Assembly: GCA_024811115.1 (NCBI GenBank)
Contig: JAKOGH010000725.1
Coordinates: 1-18,324 of the forward strand
Source of the DNA: Terana coerulea
Taxonomy: Eukaryota > Basidiomycota > Agaricomycetes > Polyporales > Phanerochaetaceae
DNA: 18,324 nucleotides
Reading direction: 5' to 3'
The translations under genes were made by a program, and so were the position numbers. Numbering within the stretch: the first letter of the stretch is position 1; each line of letters starts with the position of its first letter. This document shows positions 1 to 9,586 of this stretch, one piece after another. The notes beneath the pieces are model-generated. The model searched no databases and was not told the DNA's origin. It worked only from the letters and a program-made list of their open reading frames with translations.

Positions 1-17
1 TCATTCACTTTGTGTAG

Positions 18-739
18 GCTCGCGGACGCGCTTCTTCTATGACGGGCCTAGCCCTCCCGCTGGGATATTCGACGACTTCCTTGCCATCCCTTCCTTCTCC
101 AGAGACGTTTCAACGCGCTCGTTCCTCTCTCTTGTCAAGGTCTCACCTGTGAGCCCACCCCAGGCCCGCGGTGGGTATATGCGCTTGCCTTTTGGGCGTC
201 TTACTGATGCAGCACACTTAGGAACCTCTACCACACTGTCGCAATTGAGGAGGTGACCTCTGGGATGCTGGACGCTGTTTTGAACGAGACTCTGGTGCGT
301 GCGAACACAATAGCACGGCTCTCACAAGCTGAGGCTCAGCGAACAGTCCTTGGGTGCACGGCTGAACGCTTCGACTACGCAGCTCATCTCCTGGGCCGTC
401 GAACCTTTCCTCCCGAGCATCCTCACGCACGGCTCCGCGTCCGCATACCCAGACACCCGCGCCCAGCGCTTCCTCCCCTTCAACCTCGACTTATCCTGGG
501 ACAGCGAATCGTTCGATGCGGTCATGCACGACGCGGCTGTGCAAGGTGCGGAGCAGCTCTTCAAGGTCGCGGCGGCCGAGGGCCAGCATGTTGCCGGCGC
601 GCCACTGTATCCCAATTATGCTGTGGCGGGCACGCCGGTGGAGCGGCTGTTTGGGAGCAGCTTGCCTAGGATGCGGGCTACGAAACAGCGATACGACCCG
701 CATGATGTTATGGGCCTCACCGGAGGGTGGAAGGTTTGA
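18..739 (+). CDS. FAD-binding (PCMH-type) oxidoreductase, 3' part
   Basis: C-terminal part of a fungal FAD-linked oxidase; the 5' half lies left of the window. Three exons join in phase: 18-174, 222-294 and 347-739 (TGA 737-739), with introns 175-221 (GTATAT..TTAG) and 295-346 (GTGCGT..ACAG). What looks like a frameshift near 345 disappears with the second intron. Visible family features are FFYDGPSPPAGIFDDFLA in the first exon, VEPFLPSILTHG and PFNLDLSW in the middle, and the terminal YPNYAVAGTPVERLF followed by YDPHDVMGLTGGWK, the usual ending of this class. The N-terminal FAD-binding domain is not in the window, so substrate cannot be inferred. It runs convergently towards the DUF6533 gene that ends at 955. 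No lesion is visible. The family call is secure; the exact substrate class is unknown. Confidence 0.8.
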
Positions 740-954
740 GGCGAGGGTAGCTCATTTCTATGTCGCGCGTTTCTTGTAAACTATAGCATACAGTACTGTT
801 AAATGGTGGTATGAACAAATTTGACACAAGGTTCAAGGCATCCGCAAGCCAGTGATGTACGGAACACCGACCGTCTTCATTGCTGCCTCCAAGCTACACT
901 GCATGTATGTGCAGACGTCAAACTAATGCACAACGGGTTCAGCTCAGCTCAAGC

Positions 955-2655
955 TCAAGCTCGATGATACGGCCACTTGCCTGTTTCTTCCTGCACCTCC
1001 GCGAGGTCGGTAGCCGTGTGGTCATCACCCATAGCATCATGCGCCGGCGCGCGCTCCCCTAGCTCCATGTCTCGGTCCTCGAGATCTAAATCGTCGTCTT
1101 GAACGTGAAGAGGTTCGCCTATGTTCCCAATGCTCGCGAAAGTTACACGGGAGTTCATCCCCAAAGAGGCTTGAGATGCTTCAGAGTTGCCGGCTTCGTT
1201 CAGCTGTCGAAGATTGGTGATAAATCGATTGACGAGGATTGCAGGCTAGGTTCAGACGACTCAGTGAGCGGCAGCGATGGAAAATGAAACTGCGCACCAT
1301 CGCGATCGTTAAAGAGCTCGATGTAGATGCCAACTAAGTATTCACTTCATATGTCCTCAAAGATACGCATGTTGGGCGGAGAAAACATACGAGATTGAAG
1401 GTGGCAAACCGGCACACATTGATTACAAGTAAGGTGCTGTATTCATCAGATGAGCAACATGTTACTTGTAACCATGCACGTTAGCTGTTGCAAACGCACA
1501 GAAAGTAAAGCGTGCCTGTGAGCCGTGCATATGAGCATGACTCCAACGCTGCTTGTTTGGGCACTCACCGTCACGTAGCAGGCACGTAGTAATTGGAAGA
1601 TATAAATTGATCCGACACGCTTCACGCCATTCTCGATATGTCTTCACCCACGTTGATACAAGCATAAGAGCATCTGCAAGTAGCAGGGAAGTGCGGGTCA
1701 CAGCGAGCACTGAGATTGTGTAAGCCATCTTCAGCCATATTAAGCTTTGCAAACAATGGTACACGTACGGCTTGAATAATGTTAACAAAGAATGTGGGAA
1801 GAGTATTAATTAGCGTACATTTGTTTGGACCTCTGAGATATATTGGAAGCCACAAAACATATGGACACAGGTTCGTCGATGAAGTCTGTGCTGGAATGTG
1901 TGAGGCTAAACTGGAGATGATGCTCAGTGGTCGTGAGGCAATGTGAAACGCACAAGGTCGGGCTTACAATATTTGTTACAACAGGCACGAGTCCCAAAAT
2001 CAGTACAAGAGAACACAAAATGTAGCTCTGCCCCCACAAAGCGTGTACTCGGAGTGAGGCAAATACTGTGAATGGACAATTTGTGGGCTGTTGAACACAA
2101 TGTGAGTCATTACTCACCTGCAATCTGCGTGTAGCCAATGAGGGAGATGGATTGCCCCAGACTGTACAGGTATTTGCAGCTGCATAAGATTGACCATCAG
2201 CGGTGAAGCGACGAGAGGGTGGTAGAGAGGCCAGGACCTCTAATGCCAAACGAGTCAATGATGCGCCACGCACAACTCAAGCAAATACAAGCTTCTCACG
2301 TCTGGTGTACTTGGAATCCATTGAACTATCTGATTAATCATCATCATCCAGCGTATTGAGATGAAAAGCAACGATGTCGCTGTAATTCGCTTTGCCCATG
2401 CATTCCCCTCATGTCGAAAAGTAAGAAGATACTCGTAGACAACGAGGGCTAGCTTTGTGTGAGGGAAAAGGCTGGAAAGAAGGGGGGAAGGCGAAATAAT
2501 TCGAGCGTACCTGTCACAGCCGCTTGAATGCCGATACCGAAGGCCCTACATGTTGTCAAAAGGTAAGTGAGAGCCCTGGCGTACTACAAGATATGAAACT
2601 TTACGTACACTGCCAACAATTCTTCCACAATTGTGGGGCTCACTTGCGAGGACAT
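955..2655 (-). CDS. DUF6533-family seven-helix membrane protein (gene A)
   Basis: Eleven-exon model, 352 aa, all phases closing: 2655-2609, 2545-2511, 2448-2289, 2179-2118, 2065-1968, 1910-1819, 1744-1569, 1515-1500, 1436-1391, 1333-1298, 1245-955. The start is ATG 2655 (MSSQVSPTIVEELL), the stop TGA 957-955. Family signatures in order: ALVVYEYLLTFRHE (about residues 28-41), FASLRVHALW and LVLILGLVPVVTNI in the middle helices, TRTSLLLADALM, STWVKTYREWREA, LLRDGTLYF (around residue 220), ILVNRFITNLRQ, and the hydrophilic tail motif SIGNIGEPL. The family is abundant in basidiomycetes and has no established function; a receptor-like role has no direct support. Exon 8 is only 16 nt. The least certain junction is the acceptor at 1745. 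It is convergent with the FAD oxidoreductase, 215 bp away. Its upstream region carries a ~540 bp insertion relative to copy B. The model has no stop or frameshift, so it is probably functional. Confidence 0.82.
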
Positions 2656-2946
2656 GCCAGTCTCTGTGAAACGTCCGAGAAAGCAAGCGTTGCAGGAGGC
2701 AAAATTTGGTGAGTATGGATCTCCCAAGAGCTGACAGGACTCTTATATGCTCTAGGGCCAATAGCTATAGAAATGGGAGAAGCATTAGCAGGCAGTGCCT
2801 CCCTCAAGGTCCAGTAGGTACTGTACCTGAACGTATCATTTATCTTGTCGTGACACCTTTGTACTTACATTGTTTTGTACAGGGTAGGAATTGAAGATGT
2901 AAGCCCAGGATTGCCTAAACACCATGGCCAGCCATTTTTCATCAGA

Positions 2947-3489
2947 GCTTCTGCTCTGTCGGAAATTGCTTAAGCGGATCCGGGGCGACTGGCCCTCTAC
3001 ACGTCGATGAAAAATGACACTCGGAAACCGACTGAATGAAGTGACGAGTGGAATCCAGCCACAGGTTCCAGTCGGAATCGGCAATCCGAGTCTTGGCAGA
3101 TGCTCGAGCACAAGTTGACCGACTAACCGTTCGGCAGCCAGCTGGCCAACCGGAGTCCTGGCCAGCGTCTCCACGCCGCCGGCATGTTGCGGCCACAGGT
3201 CTGGTTACTTCAGTTCCTGGGCACGTTGGTCTCCCTGCAAGCTGTCGTCAGAAAGCGGCAATGTGATTTCCATCTGAACCGTTACCCTCCGACGAAATCC
3301 GAACATCTTTTTGGAGATGGAAACCCACCGGAGCTACCATCTAACGCCCGGCAGATCACACTACTGGGAAGAATCTGGTGCCTGTCGCCGGCCTTCAGTT
3401 GTTTCGTAGTGTAGAGGACATGGTTGCCGCTAAGACCTCCGGAGGCGTCTAGAGGTCTCCAGTTTCTCCAAGATGTGTTCCTGATATTC
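2947..3489. other. ~540 bp insertion upstream of DUF6533 gene A
   Basis: The flanks (TTTCATCA..AG on the left, CAAGATAT on the right) are adjacent in the duplicate around 11728-11758 but separated here by about 540 bp. The inserted DNA is richer in G+C with many CGG/CCGAC runs and no convincing reading frame. I see no terminal inverted repeats. A TGTCGG near the left end and GCA near the right end faintly resemble LTR ends, but no target duplication is visible. It may be a solo element or, conversely, a deletion in the other copy. It lies about 290 bp upstream of the gene A start codon. Confidence 0.5.
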
Positions 3490-3612
3490 GCAAGATATAG
3501 ATCTAGTTAGCCAGTAGAGAATATAAGCAGTGTTTCCATCGTACCACCTGTTACATATAAGCGACGAGTAGTTTGGGTAACGTCGTGGTCAAGACTGACA
3601 CTTGCTGGAACG

Positions 3613-3954
3613 AGCTTTGTGGCGGCGGGTTAGGCCACGTGGGGCGCTAATCGATTGAGCCAGCATTACCGCCGGGAGACTCGAGAGCCAAGCGCCTCCA
3701 TGCTCTTACTGTGCTCTGTCACAAGCTCGGACGACGGTTCGACGACACCAGCCGGAAGTACTGGTGATGATATGTCAAGGGCAAGCTAGATCCTTGTACA
3801 AATAGGGTTTGCATTGCTCGTCGCCGCCGGCAGCCAGTACGACGACACCTTTGCCTCCCTCTGCCCTCCGTTCGCTTGGACCAAGAGGTGGCCCTTTGGC
3901 GAGTGTTACCCCAAGTTCCTCTCAGCAAAGTTGGGGATGAGTAAGACTTTATTG
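3613..3954. other. No recognisable gene
   Basis: This lies between the end of the duplicated segment and the first recognisable GMC motif. A plus-strand open stretch at about 3811-3950 reads LLVAAGSQYDDTFASL and continues to a stop after SKTL. I recognise no family in it. It could be the degraded N-terminal part of the GMC relic that follows, but nothing in it proves this. Confidence 0.4.
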
Positions 3955-4972
3955 TAGCTTATGGTGCGTGAGCTGTACCTGCTTGCTGCTCATTTTCTGA
4001 ACCACCTCTGCTCGTTTTCAGGAGGCGCGGCAAGTTGTGTGCTGGGGCGCGGCCTCAGCGAGGGAGTACAAGGTGCTACTGGTGGAGACAGGAGACGCAG
4101 CTGATGGGTACGCGTCCCACATACCTCACATATAATCATCTTACCAATACAGTACGCATGCACAGGTAGGTCTATCGTACGCCCCTTCTCCTCGCTGCAC
4201 CACTGGTCGGACGGCAAGCACTGCACCGTTCTTGAAAGTGCAACCGAGACCGCCGTCGGTCGCTCTTCTCTCTCTTCACTGGTCTTCGCCTGGGCGGCTC
4301 CAACCGCGTCAATAGGGGCAATATACATGTAGTATGCCTGCCGAATACAGCGCTTGGAGTCAGAAGGGAAGAAAAGGGTGGGGATGCTAGAACTTGAAGC
4401 CCTTATTCTCACAAGTCTGAGAGCTGAATAGGGCCTGTACCAACGGAATGGAACGGTTTGGACGGTACGCAGACCTCCGAACCTCTTGCACGAGACCTGT
4501 CACTCACTCTGACTTGCAGGACCTCTGAAGATTTATTCGTTCGAAGATTACCAATACGGCTCTTCGCTGAGGTGCATCATCCACACTCCTCGGAGTTGTC
4601 TTCCTAGACCCACAAAACACGGGATTCATTCCAGAGCAGAGTCCGCTGCAGAGAAGGCCGGGTTCGCTACCATCGTGGACATGCAAGCGCCGCTAGAGCC
4701 CATCATCGGCTAAAACAAGCTGCAATTTGCTCTCGGAAAGGACGGTATACGCCAGTCCTCCTTCCGAGCTTATCTGCCCAAGAGCGTTGCGCTCGCCCTG
4801 CGATAATTATCTACACATCTGCACCCCCGCCACTCTCGGGAAAGCCAAAGTCGTCAATCGCGACGGTGGTCTGCGAGCGGTGTTGGCGGAGATACATGCA
4901 GTGGAAGGAAATCGGACAGACACTTGTGGTCAAAGCGAGACGCGAGATTACAGATAATGCTACTGAGGTTCG
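3955..4972 (+). pseudogene. GMC oxidoreductase relic (multiple frameshifts, 3' truncated)
   Basis: Fragments of a glucose-methanol-choline oxidoreductase appear in the right order but in different frames. They are the dinucleotide-binding start GGAASCVLGRGLS then YKVLLVETGDAADG (about 4021-4107), LGGSNRVN (4290-4313), AEYSAWSQKGRKGW (about 4338-4380), AESAAEKAGFATIVD (4636 on), SFRAYLPKSVALAL then NYLHICTPATLGKAKVV (about 4755-4860), and VKARREITDNATE (about 4930-4968). An intron just before the first motif (GTGCGT..TTTTCAG ending near 4020) is plausible. Stops and shifts lie between most blocks, and the C-terminal catalytic part with its histidine is absent: the sequence switches directly to an FAD oxidoreductase copy at about 4975. 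Known enzymes of the family oxidise alcohols or sugars using FAD; this copy cannot do so. Confidence 0.7.
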
Positions 4973-4974
4973 TT

Positions 4975-5569
4975 GTCATGAGTCCACCCCTGCGCCAGCT
5001 GCAGGTATCTACCTTTACCTTTGGGCATCTCACTGATGGGCCGTACTTAGGAATCTTTACCACACTGTCGCAATTGAGGAGGTGGCTTCTAGGGATCTGG
5101 ACGCTGTCGTAAACGAGGCCATGGTGCATGCGAGTACACTAGCAAGGTTCTCTCAGGCTGAGATCGAGCGAACAGTCCTTGGTCACGCGGCTGAATGTTA
5201 CGTCCACGCGACTGGTTTCCTAGGCCGACAAACCCTTCCTACCGAGCATCATCTCACACGGCTCCGCGTCCGCGTACCCGGCGAACCGCGCCCAGAGATT
5301 CCTGCCCTTCAACCTTGACTTATGGGGTGCCGAATCGTTCTACCTGGTCGTGCACGCTGCGGCAAGCAGCTCTTCAAGGTCGCGGCGAGCGAGGGCCAGC
5401 GGGTCGTCGTCGTCGTGCCGCTCTGCCCAGGTTATGCTATTGCGGACATACCGATCGAGCGGCTGCTTGGGAGCAGCTTGCCTAGCATCCGGGCTACGAT
5501 TCTGAGCCTACGAAGCAAAGATACGACCCGCAGGATGTTATGGGTCTCGCCGGAGGGTGGAAGCTCTGA
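4975..5569 (+). pseudogene. Second FAD-binding oxidoreductase 3' end, broken
   Basis: Homologous to 150-739. The block LYHTVAIEEVASRDLDAV has the same position, and both introns are recognisable (one ending TTAG at about 5051, the other GTGCAT..ACAG ending near 5175). Reading on in the expected frame, the tryptophan of the VEPFLPS region is replaced by TAG (5221-5223). About 17 bp are missing near 5362 relative to copy 1, and a 14 bp insertion near 5495-5508 shifts the frame again. The ending YDPQDVMGLAGGWKL (TGA 5567-5569) is still readable. It is fused at its 5' side to the GMC relic and has no FAD domain. It faces DUF6533 gene C, which ends 230 bp away, mirroring the pair at 739/955. Confidence 0.8.
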
Positions 5570-5798
5570 GACGAGGGTGGCTTGTTTGCGCAGTCTTTGT
5601 CAGTTGGAAAGTTCCGATTTGTGCACTTCTTATAAATATCAACGTATTCATAACTGATTGTCTACATGACCCCCATTTCTTGCTACCAGAGCGCCGTTAA
5701 ATTCGCTATACGGCTAGGTTCAACCTACTACTACCACCATTGACCGCGATCTTTGGCCTTCATATTTTCCACTGTATGCACATGCATACGTCCTGGTG

Positions 5799-7721
5799 TT
5801 ATATCTCCTCTACAAACGTTTCGGATCGCACGGTGATGGTAATCCCACCCGTAGGTAGTCGAACCATTTCTACGTTGCCTCGATTTCCCATAAAATAAGG
5901 AGCGTCCGGCTCGCTTTCTTCTTGTGATTGCCCCAGGGCTGTTCCTGTCTTCCGCAGATTCAAAATCATCCGTGTGCTCTACGGAGCAGATGAGCACGCC
6001 AAATCCGAAATCAGGACAACCTGAGTGTAACGCTCACTGCAATCGAGTAGGCTACAACGAGCCATCTGCAAGTATATCAGCCATGCACTGTGAGAGACGC
6101 AACTCCCTTACGGATAGGTGAATAGCGCCAGGGGGCTCTTGATGAGGATGAATGAGAGTGCGGTCGCAAGGGTGATTACTGAGAATATTCAGCCTTCCGA
6201 CAAGAGAACTAGGAGGGGGAAATGACATACTAAACATTCTAGAGGTTCAAGCTGCTGAGTGTACTAACAAAAAAGGACGAAACGTCACGTACAGCACGAA
6301 GAAGAACGTCCCATCCCAGACGAATATCTTGAGTACTGGCGATACGCCATGTCTGATGTCGATTCGGCCGTCGACAGTCACCATTTGGATGAATTTGTAC
6401 AACGTCATGGTAACGCAGAGGACTAGAAGCACGCCCATTGAGTGCCAGAGTGTATTCGCAGAAGAACACATAGCTCACGCGAGATCAACAGAATGGCAGT
6501 CCTATCGCACCAGTGTAAAAATTTGAATCGATAGCAATCGGCATAAGCACTGACCATGGTACCAGTGTGAGAAGCGTCTCAGAGCTGCCCACGCAGCCGG
6601 ACCAAGCACGAATGGGGGAGGACGGGCCTTGCTGATGGCAGTAATCCAGAGGACCGAGCACAGGGCTATCTGCGTTGACCCAAGAAGATTAGTGGAGTTG
6701 CGTAGTGCACATACTACAGAGCTCTTGCGTACCAGTTCTTGGACTATGTGGGAGGTTGTGAGCTTCAGCGATATTACCCTGAGTGCGGCCACATACTTGC
6801 CATTACTACAAACACAAAGATTTTGGCTGTGTGAAGGTTCAGTATACCTCGATATGCACATAGTCCAAAGACGTACCTTTTCTACTCTGGTTGTACATCG
6901 CAATAATGCGTAGCCCAAGGATCACATCCATGATTGCGTTGGCAATTAAAACCCCAAGGCTAGTGAATAATCGAGGCATCAGCTTTTCACTGGGACGATG
7001 CCTGGCGGGAGGTGCCTACGTGTCATATAGCCAACCCCAGACATGACACCTGGCAAATGTTAGTGCGCCCTTGTAATGCTGTGGCTGATACTGACTGCTG
7101 TAAAAGACGTGAGTTCTCACTCCCCACCGTCCCAGCAGCATGATGAAGCGGACGTACATGCTCGGTGAGTCCAGTTTTGGTTCCGACTGGGGCGGAAACC
7201 GTCAGCGTTTGTGTTAAAGAGTAGAAAGTATAGCACGAACAGCCGACCATGACCCTGAGTGTGGTAGGTGGATGTCAGCGTAGTGGCAAACGAAGCGGGT
7301 CATTGACGCACGAAGACCATACGATGGGCTCGTATCGCATAACCAGGTACAGAACCTTCGCAAGTGACCACGGTGCTCTGAGAAACGCCGTAAGCCTGTC
7401 GACTCCGCTGTATCTAGCTTGAGGTTGAATGGCCTCACCGCCAAATCAAGTTTACCTGGTGCGAGTATAAGCGACTGAAAAGGCCGGTACTTGCTAGCTG
7501 CGAGGGGCAAAACGTAGGACACTCACCTCAAGCCCAAAGCTGAGCAAGCAGTCGTACAGCAAAAAGCAGAGCGCGGCAGCTTGCAGACATAAATTAGTTC
7601 AACACGGACAACGAGGAGCACAGCTGGATGAGCACTGACTTTGCGAGTAGGTCGCTCTGCGCGCTTGATCTATATCCGCAAGAAGTATCAGCTTGGCAGC
7701 TTCTGGTGGCAGAGAGGCCAT
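5799..7721 (-). CDS. DUF6533-family seven-helix membrane protein (gene C)
   Basis: Thirteen-exon model, 330 aa, all phases closing: 7721-7640, 7579-7527, 7455-7439, 7377-7323, 7186-7158, 7097-7020, 6959-6877, 6826-6778, 6631-6555, 6473-6279, 6178-6112, 6065-6038, 5978-5799 (TAA 5801-5799). Family landmarks: AALCFLLYDCLLSFGLE, VNLIWRAPWSLAKVLYL, RYEPI, CHVWGWLYDT, MDVILGLRIIAMYNQSRKA, GVLLVLCVTMTLYKF, SPVLKIFVWDGTFFF (WDG where A has RDG), WLVVAYSIASTRMILNLRK and a hydrophilic tail. It belongs to a different subfamily from A and B: the tail lacks the SIGNIGEPL motif. Weak points are the donor after 6279 (GTCCTT), a 146 nt intron at 6632-6777, a 136 nt intron at 7187-7322 and an AAG acceptor for exon 2. 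Exon 3 is 17 nt. Function unknown; it looks intact. Confidence 0.75.
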
Positions 7722-7739
7722 GACGGGCTCGCTTGAGTC

Positions 7740-8593
7740 TCAAGTGTCAAGCAAGGTGGTGGGGCACCACGACGGTGATGGCGACCTGTACGTTATGAGG
7801 TTCTCATATCTCCTTGTATTAGTCTGATCACATACCTACGCGCATAGATTGGCTTCGTTGATATCAACACCCACTATATCATAGCTAACACAGGCTTGCC
7901 CGGCGAGGCCAAGTATCTCATTATCGTCTGTGTGCGAACAGAAAGGCGTGATTTTAGGTTTCTCGATGTGCTTAGCTAGGACGTATGACATACCCGTGAA
8001 ATACTAGGATGGTACCCGTGTCATTCTGTCCATGACATATATCCAGGACGTCGCATGCGCCAGTATTGGGGCCAGGAGCTCCCAGACACTGCGTCTGCTT
8101 CGCTAGGAAGGTTTAAGGTAGTAGGTGCAGGTTTGTGTAGCCGTAGAACAGCATAGCAACTCGTACACCCGCCGAACTGTCCGGAACTGGTATGAGATGG
8201 CCCTCCTAGGCGTGAAACTTGATACATTTCAGTCCGGTTTGCCTGTCGCCATGATAAATGCGAGCTAGCCTACTTACTTCCATTTACTACTGCGGTAGTT
8301 CTCACAGCGGAGGCTCACTGTGCCATGCTCCATGTGCTTCGCATCCAACGAGATGATAAAGTCCATCTCTTTGTTCGATGGAACTCAGATGTGGGCGATG
8401 TTCTCGCCTTCACGTGCCTAGAGAAGGGATTTTGAACGCAGATGGGAACCATGTGAAGCCAGCCTAGAACTTATATTTCAGTGGTGTCACCGGCAGACGG
8501 AGCATCTGCCATGTACAATGAAGCAATGACTTGGGCGAGGGCAAACACCCCTGCCAAACAGGCAGGGAGGAAATCAGCGCGTTTGGAATCCAT
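7740..8593 (-). other. Possible small secreted-protein gene or relic
   Basis: On the minus strand an ATG at 8593 opens a 34-codon exon (8593-8491) with a signal-peptide-like profile: charged MDSKRADF followed by a hydrophobic stretch ending in alanines, then a GTGACA donor. Further on are an open block with MDFIISLDAKHMEHG (about 8363-8278) ending at a strong GTAAGT donor (8277), and a CTAG acceptor at 8206. A cysteine-containing block follows (HTSSGQFGGCTSCYA in one frame). A downstream block near 7850-7990 includes ILGLAGQACVSYDIVGVD. The splice signals suggest former coding sequence, but I could not join the pieces in phase and recognise no family. It may be a decayed gene. Confidence 0.25.
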
Positions 8594-9586
8594 CTTACAG
8601 CTGCAGAGTGCAAATGAGCTTTCACCGTGGCTGATTGCGAGCGAGCGAAGAGAGAGAGCATATTCCTAAGGGGGCTGAAAGCCGAACAAACAAAGCCAAC
8701 GTGCCTTCACTTAGCGCCCATGCGTTTTGACATCGCTGGCGAATTGACAAACCTCCCAAAACCGCGGTTAAATGTCTCCAATGCTCAACAAAGCCTACAC
8801 CAATCGATAGGTATTGTATATCCGTGCATTTTTGTGTAACTTTTGTGAGGTTTTGTCACAGTGCGTGCACAATGTAGCCACTACAAGCCTGAGCCCTGCT
8901 AAAAAAGCTGCATTGATAGCTGCTGTTGTCTGCCGGCATGTTCCCCGAGCCTCGCTCTTGCCTGGCTCTTCACCTTACCGCAGTGCGGCACTACTTCCAA
9001 CTTCGCACTTTCGCTGTCTTACGGTGCATCATAGCCTGGCAGCTCACTACTTGACCAATTTCTCTGATTTAGCAGCTCGCGAGCACATGGCGCGAACCGC
9101 GGAACTTACATGTTATATCTCTTCAGCTCAACAAGATGCAAGAGCACGGCGTCGGTAGTACGAAGGTTCATCTGGGAGTAAGCGCATGACTGGTAGGCGT
9201 GTGACCGATGTAGACTTGCGACACTGTACAAGCACACTTAGTTCAACGGCACTCATGCATTTCGGTTCCCCACGAAGCAAAACACGTGGAATACGTACGC
9301 GGCATGTGTCTGCGACAGGGGCCACGAAACCTATGAGCATAGTCAGTGATCAACAAATTCAGCCTGGACCAGGTTTGCAGAGGCAGGCGTCGATGCGCCA
9401 TCTACAGTAATGTTCTCCGAATATCGGCCACTCCCAATGCCGGAGATCCATAAGGGCTTCACAACGTTCGGGCTGCCTTCAACCTATGTTCATGCAACGG
9501 AGTCAAGCGAGGGGCCGACGAGGGGCCGAACCTGCGTTGTCATGCATCACTTCAAGGCTGAGCCTACATTGGAGATATCTATCGCA
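8594..9586. other. No recognisable gene
   Basis: About 1 kb of ordinary composition with only short open frames on both strands, none showing motifs, repeated structure or consistent splice signals. An open frame at 9410-9604 (starting MFSEYRPLPM) runs into the duplicated segment and is not recognised. Confidence 0.5.

Larger units (their letters stand above)
784..3612. repeat. Copy 1 of a local ~2.3 kb segmental duplication
   Basis: This stretch aligns by eye with 9587-11880 in the same orientation. It starts near the shared GTTAAAT..GGTGGTA / GTTAAATAGTGGTAG and runs through the whole DUF6533 gene A, its start codon and upstream region. It ends near shared GTCGTGGTCA..GA (about 3586 and 11847). 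Similarity covers exons, introns and flanks, so this is a DNA duplication and not a retrocopy. Copy 1 has about 540 bp (about 2947-3489) that copy 2 lacks. Boundaries are estimates to within tens of bases. Confidence 0.8.

Noticed and set aside
295..350. Apparent frameshift in the first FAD oxidoreductase
   Set aside because: A 52 nt intron (GTGCGT..ACAG) joins NETL to SLGARLNAST in phase, giving the expected family sequence.
2540..2960. Hydrophobin-like reading on the plus strand (TCCQ.VS.SP.VL then GLTCEDMPVS), present in both duplicate copies
   Set aside because: The region is fully explained on the minus strand as exons 1-2 of the DUF6533 genes, with a start codon, phases and splice sites that close. 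The cysteine pattern of a hydrophobin is not completed.
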